Source of the DNA: JAMZMI01 sp049115715
GTDB lineage: Bacteria; Bacteroidota; Bacteroidia; Cytophagales; Cyclobacteriaceae
NCBI GenBank assembly: GCA_049115715.1
Contig: JAGDZQ010000007.1
Location: 55,304 to 119,303, forward strand
Reading direction: 5' to 3'
Length of the DNA stretch: 64,000 nucleotides
Shown here: positions 56,071 to 64,000 of the stretch, in pieces
Position numbering within the stretch: position 1 is the first letter of the stretch
Layout: every line of letters starts with the position of its first letter
Position numbers and translations under genes: made by a program
Notes under the pieces: generated by a model
What the model saw: only the letters and a program-made list of their open reading frames with translations
Told to the model about the DNA's origin: nothing
The model's database searches: none

Positions 56071-57009
56071 TTATAGACCCAGATCTATACTCAAATCAAC
56101 GGTGGCGTTTGATTCTACGCTGACCACATTTGCAATCGAACCGTTCAACCAAATATTTGACGACACAACCGACTTGAACTCATACTCTTCCTTTTCTTCA
56201 TTCATTTCATATCGAGAGACAACAATTTCATAGTCACCCTCTTGCATGAAAGCAAGGGTGAATGTTCCATCTTCCGCAACTACTGCGCTATTCACAGAAT
56301 TTTCAAATCTTGACTGTCCTTCTGCCGGAGCATCACCTTCTGCGTCATTAAATGTTCCCTTAGCGTAGGCATATACCACAGTCCTGTCGAAAGCATCCTT
56401 TTGAACAGACCCTTTGATAATACCCGTTGTACGTAAATCTATTGTCCTAGCAGTGGGTCTTAACATGTAAGTATTATTGCCTGTTACCACGAGTGCTTTT
56501 CTTAAATCTATATCCACCACGAGATTACTCATGGCATTTGCCGCAATATCAAAGTCGCCTTTTATTTTGTAGCCTGATGTTGATCCACTGGGCACATCAA
56601 GTGCTGTTTTAGTACCATCCTTGAACTTGACATAGGAAGACTCTGCCTCGGAGGAGAGAATAAGTCTTATTTCGTCGTATGTCCCGGTTGCAAGAGATCC
56701 ATCCGCAAGCGCATAGACTTCACCATTTTGATACGCCATTACATTGAATTCTTTAGGCGCATCAAATCGAGCTATTGTTTTTATTTCGGTATTAGATTTT
56801 GCTTGTACCTCGTCTATTGCTAGGTAAACTCCGGTTATATTTTGTGCATCTACTGCAGCATCAGTGACACCTACTGTAGCCTGACCTTCTGATTCTGCAC
56901 TCACCCCATCTCCGTCGCTGCAAGACGTAAAGAATAAAGCAAATACTGTTGTTACTGCTGTAAGAGTGGCTAAAAATTTCAGTTTTGATTTTTTTACTTT
57001 CATTTTCAT
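56071..57009 (-). CDS. DUF4382 lipoprotein
   Basis: A 312-aa lipoprotein; the frame is open to 57036 but the start at 57009 (or 57003) gives a good basic signal start and lipobox (ALFFTSCSD). The body has the DUF4382 pattern (VGVTDAAVDAQNITGVYLAIDEVQ) followed by a beta-sandwich-like C-terminus. Function of the family is unknown; many are surface or periplasmic. First gene of this minus-strand set. Confidence 0.85.
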   Translation of the reverse strand: MKMKVKKSKLKFLATLTAVTTVFALFFTSCSDGDGVSAESEGQATVGVTDAAVDAQNITGVYLAIDEVQAKSNTEIKTIARFDAPKEFNVMAYQNGEVYALADGSLATGTYDEIRLILSSEAESSYVKFKDGTKTALDVPSGSTSGYKIKGDFDIAANAMSNLVVDIDLRKALVVTGNNTYMLRPTARTIDLRTTGIIKGSVQKDAFDRTVVYAYAKGTFNDAEGDAPAEGQSRFENSVNSAVVAEDGTFTLAFMQEGDYEIVVSRYEMNEEKEEYEFKSVVSSNIWLNGSIANVVSVESNATVDLSIDLGL

Positions 57010-57285
57010 GTATTTAATTTTTGGTTTGTCTCCCATGGCTCAACAAGTATTCCAGTATCAGTAGAAATATAAAATACTGAATATCAAATAGTTATATAAA
57101 ATTACCATCAAAGGAATTGTGTGTATTTTTCTACACCAATAGAAATTTTTCCACATTAATGAATGTAGATACGATAAGACCAAAACCAAATCGTGGTACC
57201 TGAAAGGAATCTTAAACCTTTTCACTTTACATCGTGAAGACAAACATGCCATTATGTTGCATTTATTAATTTGCAATATGATTGA

Positions 57286-57693
57286 TTCCAGATACACGAA
57301 AACACCTTAAAATCTCTCAGTTTAAGAATTACTTATTGTTGGCTGGACGTTTTACAGCTTTTCCTTAATCACAGAAAGGCATTATCTCAAGGAGATCTTG
57401 AAAATCAATTCAAATAATATGATCGGAAAACAATTCACAGGACGCTCAACAGTTTTCTTGATTCATGAATCTGACATAAAATCCCTAATACCACAGGTAT
57501 TGCAACATATGATCTTTATCATGAGACTTGTTCACCTGATCATCATTATCACACCCATTTTAAGTGTGATAATTGTGGCGCTCTTGAGTGCACGGGGCAA
57601 TTTGATTCAACTCCGTTAAACCTTCCTGAAACTTACAGCATGAAAGAGATCGATGTGATTGTCTCAGGACTCTGTGCCGAATGCAAAGATTAG
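57286..57693 (+). pseudogene. Decayed Fur-family regulator
   Basis: One continuous plus-strand frame reads as a Fur-type metal-responsive repressor: LDVLQLFLNHRKALSQGDLE (winged-helix start), then TIHRTLNSFLDS, HKIPNTTGIATYDLYHE, HYHTHFKCDNCGALEC, LPETYSMKEIDVIVSGLCAEC and TAG at 57691. The two CxxC pairs of the structural zinc site survive. Three stops break it: TAA at 57415-57417, TGA at 57466-57468 and TGA at 57472-57474. No in-frame start codon is visible; an ATG at 57278 is in another frame. No frameshift is needed after 57298. The protein is therefore not made. The true target regulator type (Fur, Zur or Per) is not decided. Confidence 0.85.
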
Positions 57694-57793
57694 CATTTAT
57701 GCGAGCAATTATTAAGATTTGATCATTGCTCCTTTCCCGATGTTTCATTTTTAGCAGGGATTCTATCAATCAAAAATTCTCCCAATTGAACGA

Positions 57794-57988
57794 TCAATGA
57801 AAAAAGATGATAATAGGTATTCCACAAATCCCAAACACAAAAACGATGTTCATTAGGCTAGTGTATATATTAGATTCTTCGCCTGTACTCACAAAATGAC
57901 TGCCTATCCAGAAAATTAATGCCAGAATCATCCAAACAATGACAGCTAGAAAATAGAACCTTAGATACTTTTTCAGTTTATGAGTCAT
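57794..57988 (-). CDS. Small membrane protein, 64 aa
   Basis: Two hydrophobic helices (FLAVIVWMILALIFWIG and IVFVFGICGIPIIIFF) with a basic start (THKLKKYLRF). It lies 16 bases after the membrane protein at 58005, so the two are probably co-transcribed. No family recognised. Confidence 0.6.
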   Translation of the reverse strand: MTHKLKKYLRFYFLAVIVWMILALIFWIGSHFVSTGEESNIYTSLMNIVFVFGICGIPIIIFFH

Positions 57989-58004
57989 GTTTCCTTTGTT
58001 AGGA

Positions 58005-58337
58005 CTACTGATTAATATATCTGAATAAATAAGCCAACCCTAGGCAAATCAATCCCAAAGTTGGGTAAGAATAGGTATTAGAAAGACCTGCTGCAATCAA
58101 ACTTGGGCTAATATCTCCAGCGGCAGCAATAGCATCAAATATATCTCGGATACTTTGAATATATGCAATGACACCAATTATCAAAGCCAAGGCTCCTAAT
58201 GATATAAATGATCTATCGAAATCCTCTTTCTTCACCTTGACCTTATAATATTGGTATAAGCCCATGAAGAAGATGTAAATCAGAATCAGATACATCATCG
58301 AGGAAAATCCGATTTCAAATAAAGGTGGCAGGTTCAT
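58005..58337 (-). CDS. Small membrane protein, MotA/TolQ/ExbB-like, 110 aa
   Basis: Three hydrophobic segments (~12-28, 47-62, 90-108). The last part, AIAAAGDISPSLIAAGLS then PTLGLICLGLAYLF, resembles the proton-channel part of MotA/TolQ/ExbB proteins (A-x-x-G-D-I-S-P-x-L-x-A-x-G-L), but the protein is only half their usual length. I think it is a shortened member or a look-alike. Downstream gene at 57794. Confidence 0.6.
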   Translation of the reverse strand: MNLPPLFEIGFSSMMYLILIYIFFMGLYQYYKVKVKKEDFDRSFISLGALALIIGVIAYIQSIRDIFDAIAAAGDISPSLIAAGLSNTYSYPTLGLICLGLAYLFRYINQ

Positions 58338-58352
58338 TGGGCATGCTTTTCA

Positions 58353-58360
58353 CAAAACTA
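58353..58360 (-). promoter_or_regulatory. Possible -7 element for the small membrane gene pair
   Basis: On the minus strand TAGTTTTG matches the TAnnTTTG consensus and is just upstream of the start at 58337. No matching -33 TTG is clear. Confidence 0.3.
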
Positions 58361-58558
58361 TCTCTTACTTTGCTTTTAAAAAAAAGCACCTTATTCTCGT
58401 TTCACTTTTCCTTATATGTATACCTCATATTTTGACCCATGCTTAAGATTACCTGAAGAGGTTTCTTCATCGTTTTCATAGCGCGTGAGAAAGAATCTAA
58501 TTTGTAGTTATGAATCACAGGTTTGATATTAAATCATTTCATGGGTAATAATTGGTGT

Positions 58559-58590
58559 AGCTTACTGAAATACACTAGTAAGAGTAAGCT
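58559..58590 (+). repeat. Inverted repeat at the start of the flotillin-like gene
   Basis: AGCTTAC (58559-58565) is repeated as GTAAGCT (58584-58590) directly before the ATG at 58591, and CTTACT (58561-58566) pairs with AGTAAG (58577-58582). Two alternative hairpins compete right at the start codon. It may be an operator or a translational control element. Confidence 0.5.
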
Positions 58591-59499
58591 ATGCCAATAT
58601 CTACCCTGATTGTCGTTGGAATTGTTTTCGCCGGCTTCATCCTTATTTTCTTCCTCATCCCTATTAATCTATGGATTACTGCCGTCTTTTCGGGAGTAAG
58701 GGTTCCTTTACTCGACTTGGTGTTTATGCGAATCAGGCGTGTTCCCCCAGGGCTTATTGTTCGTTCTCTGATTTTGGCAACAAAGGCTGGGATTAAAGAC
58801 ATCAATCCACAAATGCTGGAGACGCATTATTTGGCTCATGGTAATCTCACGAAAGTCATAAAAGCATTGATCGTTGCAGATAAGGCCAATTTGCAAATAA
58901 CTTTCCCTCAGGCCACCGCCATTGATTTAGCAGGAAGAGATGTATTAGAAGCTGTTCAAATTTCTGTGACTCCTTATATGATCATTGTTCCTGCTATTAC
59001 CGGGGTATCGTCGGACGGTATTCAGCTAATTGCAGAGGCCAGGGTGACGGTTCGAACAAACATAAAACAATTGGTCGGAGGCGCTGGTGAAGAAACGATC
59101 AAAGCCAGAGTTGGACAAGGTATTATCTCTCGAATCGGTGCGGCGGACAGTTTCCTTGAAGTATTGGAAAAACCAGAAGAAATTTCAAAGCTTGTATTAT
59201 CTCATGGTTTAGATTCGGGAACGGCTTTTGAGATTCTCTCTATCGACATTTCGGATATCAATATTGGTAAAAATATAGGTGCCAAACTGCAAATAGATCA
59301 GTCAATGGCGGATCTGGAGATTGCAAAGGCAAAAGCTGAAGAACGAAGAGCGCAGGCTGTGGCATTAGAACAGGAAATGCTAGCGCTAATTCAAGAAGCT
59401 AAGGCCAAAGTCATTGAAGCCGAGACTGCAATACCTGGAGCACTATCCCATGCTTTCAGAAAAGGAACTCTTATCAGAGAAAGAATTAATGAAAATTGA
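58591..59499 (+). CDS. floA: Flotillin-like protein FloA, shortened C-terminus
   Basis: A 302-aa protein of the FloA (YqfA) family, which forms membrane microdomains. An N-terminal hydrophobic stretch (VVGIVFAGFILIFFLIPINLW) anchors it; then GVRVPLLDLVFMRIRRVPPG, the SPFH-like core (ISVTPYMIIVPAI, EARVTVRTNIKQLVGGAGEETI) and the Ala/Glu-rich coiled coil (MADLEIAKAKAEERRAQAVALEQEM). Usual members go on for ~20-25 residues after AEAFRKG with a DYYRMKN-like tail; this one ends after AFRKGTLIRERINEN. The rest of the family sequence is intact. Confidence 0.85.
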   Translation: MPISTLIVVGIVFAGFILIFFLIPINLWITAVFSGVRVPLLDLVFMRIRRVPPGLIVRSLILATKAGIKDINPQMLETHYLAHGNLTKVIKALIVADKANLQITFPQATAIDLAGRDVLEAVQISVTPYMIIVPAITGVSSDGIQLIAEARVTVRTNIKQLVGGAGEETIKARVGQGIISRIGAADSFLEVLEKPEEISKLVLSHGLDSGTAFEILSIDISDINIGKNIGAKLQIDQSMADLEIAKAKAEERRAQAVALEQEMLALIQEAKAKVIEAETAIPGALSHAFRKGTLIRERINEN

Positions 59500-59760
59500 T
59501 TTGCATATACTGTAAACAATCATTGCAATATTTAAGTATATAATTTCAATGATTCAATCTATTTTTATCACCATTTTCTGGATTCTTTTATTGAATTTGT
59601 GAGTCATATTTTGATTATTCGTTTGTCCTTGATGTAAAAATCAAATACTAGAGACTATACAAAACAATCTTCTTATAGCTGCTTGGATCTGGCAAGATCA
59701 AGTCTCAATTTAGATGGGGGAAATTGAATTTATGGATTACTACTAAAAATATGATGTAAT

Positions 59761-60414
59761 ATGAAAAGACATATCCCATATATAACCCTTGCCTCCGTTC
59801 TGATAACAACTCTTCTTATATGGACGAAATGTTCGGTGAATAAATTTGAATTAGAAGATTTGATCCCAGAACTGTGGGGATTGGTATTTGAACTCGTATT
59901 TCTTGTATTGATCTTGGGTTCTTTTGAAAGAAGGTTCCTCAGAAATCAAAAAAAACTAAACCTATTAACTGAAATTGAGGACTTAAGATATGAAAACCCA
60001 AAAAGCAAACTAACCAAAATAAAGTATAAACACGTTTTAAGAGAAATCGGACTTATGAATATCGATCGATTGCCTCTTTACGAACTGGAGATACGGAAAA
60101 TCACTATAGAACCTATTATTGAAAATATTCAGAAAGGTCAAATTCTTACTTTTAATGGTGCCGACTTTAAATTTTCGATTTTCAAGGATGTTCACTTCAA
60201 TAGAGTTGATTTTGAAAATGCTGATTTTAGTGGGGCAATTCTCAAGAATATAACTTTCTCTAATTGCATGCTAGGTGGATGCAATTTTGATAAAGCTGAA
60301 AAACTCATAAATCTTAAATTTGTAGACTGCAGCGCAAAAAAGACCGTTTTCGGACTTAGAAAATTCAAAGAAACTATTATCCATTCAGATGAACTAATAG
60401 GACATCTGAGTTAG
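59761..60414 (+). CDS. Pentapeptide-repeat membrane protein, 217 aa
   Basis: Two membrane helices near the N-terminus (~8-22 and 38-54) are followed by a charged helical part and, from about residue 140, about nine pentapeptide repeats of the A(D/N)LXX kind: FKDVHFNRVDFENADFSGAI, then LKNITFSNCML and FDKAEKL. Such repeats build a right-handed quadrilateral helix. Role unknown. The 3' end overlaps the convergent gene by 4 bases. 59500-59760 holds no gene that I can see. Confidence 0.75.
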   Translation: MKRHIPYITLASVLITTLLIWTKCSVNKFELEDLIPELWGLVFELVFLVLILGSFERRFLRNQKKLNLLTEIEDLRYENPKSKLTKIKYKHVLREIGLMNIDRLPLYELEIRKITIEPIIENIQKGQILTFNGADFKFSIFKDVHFNRVDFENADFSGAILKNITFSNCMLGGCNFDKAEKLINLKFVDCSAKKTVFGLRKFKETIIHSDELIGHLS

Positions 60415-60761
60415 TACGTCTTAAACGAGCTAAATATTTTATTTATCTGTTTTTTATATTGCTCATCACAGAAGAGTACCCACATGCTTTCATTATCATC
60501 CCATTCACATTCTTTACTTGGAGATAAATTCCACAAACAATTATTTCTCCCCTCATCGTCACGACATAGTTCTTGAATATTAAAATTCATTTCGCTTTCC
60601 AAAAATTCTACTATCTGTCTTCTTGCATCATCTATTGTAGATGTAATTTCGAAGGTCATGTTTTTGGTTCCTTTTTGCGACTTAAAAATTAGCTTTACTT
60701 CTTGAGCTAATGCACTAAAAATAGATAGTAGTAGAACACAAATAAATAAGGTTCTTTTCAT
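60411..60761 (-). CDS. Exported hypothetical protein, 116 aa
   Basis: The frame is open to 60785; the start at 60761 gives MKRTLFICVLLLSIFSALAQ, a clean signal peptide. The mature ~95 residues are acidic, with an even number of Cys (CRDDEGRNNC, KECEWDD, LFCDEQ), which suggests disulfides and an exported place. No family recognised. Confidence 0.65.
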   Translation of the reverse strand: MKRTLFICVLLLSIFSALAQEVKLIFKSQKGTKNMTFEITSTIDDARRQIVEFLESEMNFNIQELCRDDEGRNNCLWNLSPSKECEWDDNESMWVLFCDEQYKKQINKIFSSFKTY

Positions 60762-60909
60762 GATATGATTTTTCTTTACAATCAACGTTTTTTGGTCGGA
60801 AAATCCAAATAAATCACTGTAGTGTTTCCTTCACAAACACTCGTATCACTTCAAAAGATTCCACAGATAGTTTTCAATGCTTATTGAAGCACAACAATAG
60901 ACAAAAAAA

Positions 60910-63261
60910 TTAGCTAGACGACCCATCCTCTATTGCTTCCATCAGTTCATCCACTGTCAGTTCGCCCGTATAAGACACTTCTACTCTGAGTGCACGCAAA
61001 CCTGATACTCCCTGAAGATCTTCTAACTCAAGGTCTTCGAATCCCTTCTTGATGCAACCTTTCGCTGCGAGGAAATTAAGATAAGTGCGATACTCTTTTG
61101 CATCCTGCTCTTGAGAATAGATAATCGCGATACGCCCAGGCTGGGTAATGCGTTCCGTTGTTCCCTTTATGTGCGCTTTGTCCACCCGTTTTTTAATGAT
61201 CTCATACCGTGTATTATAGGCACCCTCCACATCAAATTGCTTTTCATCCATTCGAAAATGCACTGACAAAGAAGTATTGTAAACCAATATCAGGGAGGCT
61301 ACTTCAATAGGAGTACGCAACTCCTTTTGCATCGCTTTGAATTCATTCTCCATTTCACACATTACTACTAGCTGCCACAAACGGAGGTTTTTCAAATAGA
61401 TAGTATCGAACTTTTCATCCTTAGCAATCGACTGACCGATATACATGTTGTATTCCACCCCGTCGGTTTTATACCTTTCAAAATAGTGCGGAAACATCTT
61501 TTGTGCTTCTATCTGCTTCTCATCCAGATAAGATGCCAATCGCTGATTGATCAAGTTGACGCTTGTATCGTAGCTCTTTCTAGCTTCATACACTGTATGT
61601 AAGTCGAGATCCAATATCTCGTTGTACTGCTGCACCAATTTGTTCAAATCAGGATCCAACTGCTGAAGATGATCAAAGACGGGGTACACATCCGATCTCA
61701 AGAAACTCAATATTTTGTGTTCGCTGCTTGCAGACAGTCCTCCTTTCAATTCTGCCTTATAAGAATCCAGTCGGAAAATCAGTTCTTCATAAACAGGCAT
61801 TGGGTTCTGCTTAAATGCAGCTTTCAAGACTTTACTCACCGCATTGATTTGCTTAGTCAGATCCTTGCTCACAGCCTCGTTGCGCCTTACGGAAGAGCCC
61901 TTGATATCCATCTGTCCATAAAGCGGATATAGATTACTAAAGACGATATCCTTAAACACCGGCTGCTCGCCGTTCATCTGTTTATGCATAAACTGCCCCG
62001 CCTCCTCTTCGAACCTCCACTTGACAGACGGGTGAATCGTCGTGCACTCTTGCTGAATGATGGCCTCAATGAGATTCTGTGCTTCCGTCATAAATCGCTT
62101 ATGAGCCATAGCCAGAATCGGCAGCACTTCGTTGAGCATCACCAGCGTTCCCTTATTCAATGAATATGATTCATAGGAAGCCAACTCCATAAAACCGAGC
62201 AACTCCTCCTCATGTACCAACGGCGCAATGATGTAACTCTTAAATTTTGAAGCAGCAATTTTCCCTGATAAGCCACTTTTGATCTGTTCATCAAACCTGC
62301 TGGTATCTGAGATCACAAGAGGCTCTTTTTTATTCATCAATTGATCATAGGTAGAATCACACATTTCAGTATTACAATCCAATGAATCCCCATCACAGAG
62401 CAGCAAACTCTTCACCTCACTTTTACCCATGGGCAAAAGCTTACCCTTATCCAGCATAAGTACCCCAATCTCCAATCCGCTATTGTTAAGCAGGCTTCTT
62501 ACCCCGGACTGTATTTTTTCGAACGTATCTGAAGACTTTACCAGAAGATTAGAAGTGATGGATTCTATTGATTGATCCAACGTGACATCTACCAAATTGA
62601 TGATGTTCAAGCCCTTCATGATCCAGCTATTAGGCGGAAATTTTTTCTTCCAAAGCGCTATATCACCGAAGTTGTCTACTAACTCCTCATAGTCAGCACG
62701 CGAAATCTCAACCGCCTTATCAGTAGGAATAAATATTGACATATCAGCATTGATCAGCATCTTGTAGACTCTCGTCAGCCCTTGTTTTTTATTGAAAATC
62801 TCTATTTTCAATGGTCCACCTCCCGATACCGGATAACCGTAATAGCTCCCCAATATGAAATAGCAGCAGTATAGATAAAAAGTGTCTTCATCTACATCTT
62901 TCATCTTGTATGAAAATGCCTCCCCTGAGTCATCCACAATTTTATCAAACCGATCCGACGTATACAGTGGCTCAAAGTAGAATGGAGGCGTAAGCACCTT
63001 GATTTCGTTTGTCAGAAGTACTTCCGGGAATAGCGTTCTGCTCAGCTTTTGGATCGGCTCTCTAAGTTTTTCCAATTGATCCAAGTTCTCAATTCCGTCT
63101 TTCAATTCCGGATGCTCTTCTACCTCTAATAGTAGTTGCTTAGCATAGCCAGAAGCAGCTTTATCATCACCTGCGGCAGTAAGCTCAAGTGCTTCAATTA
63201 CCTTGTGAAAACTCACTTGCATCACCGCAGGGAATTCCACTTCTTTTCCATTATAAATCAT
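60910..63261 (-). CDS. Large GAF-domain protein, 783 aa
   Basis: A soluble protein with no signal peptide. Residues ~230-400 look like a GAF sensory domain (IGVLMLDKGKLLPM at ~275, EPLVISDTSRF, YIIAPLVHEEELLGFMELASYES, which is the typical last strand). The rest is mostly helical, with no recognised catalytic output domain such as kinase, cyclase or phosphodiesterase. I therefore call it a GAF-domain protein of unknown role. It stands alone, 148 bases away from the next gene. Confidence 0.75.
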   Translation of the reverse strand: MIYNGKEVEFPAVMQVSFHKVIEALELTAAGDDKAASGYAKQLLLEVEEHPELKDGIENLDQLEKLREPIQKLSRTLFPEVLLTNEIKVLTPPFYFEPLYTSDRFDKIVDDSGEAFSYKMKDVDEDTFYLYCCYFILGSYYGYPVSGGGPLKIEIFNKKQGLTRVYKMLINADMSIFIPTDKAVEISRADYEELVDNFGDIALWKKKFPPNSWIMKGLNIINLVDVTLDQSIESITSNLLVKSSDTFEKIQSGVRSLLNNSGLEIGVLMLDKGKLLPMGKSEVKSLLLCDGDSLDCNTEMCDSTYDQLMNKKEPLVISDTSRFDEQIKSGLSGKIAASKFKSYIIAPLVHEEELLGFMELASYESYSLNKGTLVMLNEVLPILAMAHKRFMTEAQNLIEAIIQQECTTIHPSVKWRFEEEAGQFMHKQMNGEQPVFKDIVFSNLYPLYGQMDIKGSSVRRNEAVSKDLTKQINAVSKVLKAAFKQNPMPVYEELIFRLDSYKAELKGGLSASSEHKILSFLRSDVYPVFDHLQQLDPDLNKLVQQYNEILDLDLHTVYEARKSYDTSVNLINQRLASYLDEKQIEAQKMFPHYFERYKTDGVEYNMYIGQSIAKDEKFDTIYLKNLRLWQLVVMCEMENEFKAMQKELRTPIEVASLILVYNTSLSVHFRMDEKQFDVEGAYNTRYEIIKKRVDKAHIKGTTERITQPGRIAIIYSQEQDAKEYRTYLNFLAAKGCIKKGFEDLELEDLQGVSGLRALRVEVSYTGELTVDELMEAIEDGSSS

Positions 63262-63407
63262 CTACTCTTCATTTAAGAACACTAAATCCACTCTCCTTGT
63301 ACGTCAAATCTAAGAACAAGGCTGACTTATCAAGAGTTCAGTGGCAAGAAAAGTAAAGGGATGTACAATAACCTGATACGAGAAAGCACTTAAAGATCAA
63401 TATGATT

Positions 63408-63528
63408 TGGGCGGACGAACGGGCTATCTGTTACAAGTCCGGCTTCCGCGCAAGCCATCCCGCTGCGGGCTTTCCACGACTATCCCTGCCGCAGAGCAGT
63501 GCCTTGAAATAATTTCGTGGGGGATTAA
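63408..63528 (+). repeat. GC-rich intergenic repeat-like element
   Basis: A GC-rich stretch unlike its AT-rich surroundings. It begins GGGCGGACGAACGGGCTATC, holds GTTACAAGTCCGG, a small palindrome CCCGCTGCGGG at about 63459-63470 and ends near CTGCCGCAGAGCAG. It resembles GC-rich interspersed repeats I have seen between Bacteroidota genes. The open frame across it (63407-63652) is probably not coding. Confidence 0.55.
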
Positions 63529-63609
63529 AAAGGGATCAAGCATAAAACCTGTAGAGGTAATTATGTTTTTCGTTAACTGTCATAATCACGAAAACGATAA
63601 AGAGCGTTA

Positions 63610-63627
63610 TGCCTGTGCATACAGGCA
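63610..63627. repeat. Hairpin TGCCTGT / ACAGGCA
   Basis: A perfect seven-base stem with GCAT loop. The neighbouring GGCATC / GATGCC pair (63624-63646) could fold in competition with it. Confidence 0.6.
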
Positions 63628-63664
63628 TCCCATCAATATAGATGCCACTTAAATAGAGGATGAG

Positions 63665-63684
63665 ACTTCCATATGCATGGAAGT
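63665..63684. repeat. Hairpin ACTTCCAT / ATGGAAGT
   Basis: A perfect eight-base stem around ATGC, 37 bases after the previous hairpin. No T run, so not an obvious terminator. The rest of 63262-63756 shows no gene. Confidence 0.6.
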
Positions 63685-63756
63685 GACGGAAATGGTGAAG
63701 AGTTTTTTTAGCAATTGCTTCAATGTTGCCATATCTAGTTTTACAAAATGGTGATA

Positions 63757-63960
63757 CTATTTGAGAAGAATTACCTTGGCTTCATCCAATCCACTTTCAA
63801 AGATTATCCCATTTGCATCGGGGTAGGATTCCTTCGCTTGTTGAATCATTATGTCAAGCTTACTTTTAAAGTCAACATTCTGAGCAGTAGCACCAAGTAT
63901 CCCAAGTAGGTTTTTACCAAACCTCTTTTTCTTACTCGTGGCATCTTTCATTTGATCCAA
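63757..63960 (-). CDS. Small hypothetical protein, 67 aa
   Basis: A 67-aa protein with a basic start (TSKKKRFGKNLLGILGATAQN) and a compact end (ESYPDANGIIFESGLDEAKVILLK) that reads like an alpha/beta fold. Sequence pattern is protein-like and I think it is real, but I recognise no family with confidence. The right edge of the window (63961-64000) shows no gene. Confidence 0.55.
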   Translation of the reverse strand: MDQMKDATSKKKRFGKNLLGILGATAQNVDFKSKLDIMIQQAKESYPDANGIIFESGLDEAKVILLK

Positions 63961-64000
63961 GTAATCATTATTTATTAGGCAATGTCGTTTAGTTAAGGGA

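Noticed and set aside
57058..57297. A 79-codon minus-strand frame upstream of the DUF4382 gene
   Set aside because: It overlaps the likely promoter region, has low-complexity aromatic and Ile-rich sequence, and overlaps the start of the Fur remnant.
57466..57474. Stop-codon recoding (TGA as Trp or selenocysteine) in the Fur remnant
   Set aside because: There is also a TAA in the same frame, no start codon, and no recoding signal; decay explains all.
57398..57619. A 73-codon plus-strand frame
   Set aside because: It is in another frame of the Fur pseudogene, whose sequence is recognised in the frame ending at 57693.
63407..63652. An 81-codon frame through the GC-rich element
   Set aside because: Its sequence follows the repeat and hairpins and has no protein-like pattern.
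1..64000. CRISPR arrays, tRNA or rRNA genes, prophage, integrase or transposase
   Set aside because: No regular spacer repeats, no tRNA-like cloverleaf or GTTCRANYC arm, no rRNA motif and no recombinase protein was found.

Overview
The window is ordinary chromosomal DNA from a member of the Bacteroidota, most likely a marine or soil Cytophagales-type bacterium. The evidence is the AT-rich sequence, almost no Shine-Dalgarno signals, TAnnTTTG-like promoter elements, a type IX secretion (T9SS) protein (PorT) and a T9SS-sorted exoprotein, DUF5606 and DUF6588 proteins, MacB-like permeases with a PadR partner, and an FtsZ ending in the LHDNVD-type tail common in this phylum. I found no rRNA, tRNA, CRISPR array, prophage or transposase.

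Layout. 0.2-3.8 kb (+): a lipoprotein, a DUF6588 protein and an Omp85-like outer membrane protein. 3.9-5.25 kb (+): a phosphatase/fructosamine-kinase pair that looks like a protein deglycation module. Then come aspartokinase (-) and fructose-1,6-bisphosphatase (+). 7.5-9.5 kb (-): a four-gene run with a thioesterase, a DUF5606 protein and the ribosome-assembly GTPase EngB. 9.6-13.7 kb (+): the menaquinone methyltransferase UbiE/MenG overlapping porT, a membrane protein, an SDR and a saccharopine dehydrogenase-like enzyme. 13.8-20.2 kb: a DUF885 lipoprotein, trmN6-rnhA-marC (-), a TPR protein and an alpha/beta hydrolase. 20.2-23.3 kb (-): a padR plus MacB-type permease operon behind a striking repeated operator. 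23.3-31.4 kb (-): a glycoside-hydrolase-like lipoprotein, a 1338-aa FG-GAP/ASPIC plus haloperoxidase fusion with a T9SS tail, and a two-subunit 3-oxoacid CoA-transferase. 31.7-36 kb (+): a second MacB-type permease, a TylF-like methyltransferase and a lipoprotein.

36.3-52.6 kb (-) is the division and cell wall (dcw) cluster: mraZ-rsmH-ftsL-ftsI-murE-mraY-[123-aa unknown]-murD-ftsW-murG-murC-ftsQ-ftsA-ftsZ-[96-aa unknown]. Most junctions overlap or nearly touch, so it is probably one long transcript controlled by MraZ; TGG repeats with a 10-bp period lie upstream of mraZ. murF and ddl are absent from the cluster. 52.9-57 kb (-) is a group of envelope proteins: a second DUF6588 protein, two beta-barrel proteins, a DUF4382 lipoprotein and small unknowns. 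57-64 kb is looser accessory DNA: a Fur-family pseudogene, small membrane proteins, a flotillin-like protein with an unusual C-terminus, a pentapeptide-repeat protein, a large GAF-domain protein and a GC-rich intergenic repeat with hairpins.

Two broken genes not evident as ORFs were recovered by reading frames by eye: a Fur-family regulator with three in-frame stops (57.3-57.7 kb, +) and the C-terminal two thirds of an acyl carrier protein (36.1-36.3 kb, -). The strongest leads for something undescribed are the conserved-looking 123-aa helical protein embedded in the dcw operon, the haloperoxidase fusion exoprotein and the repeated PadR operator. No complete novel defence or mobile system is visible.
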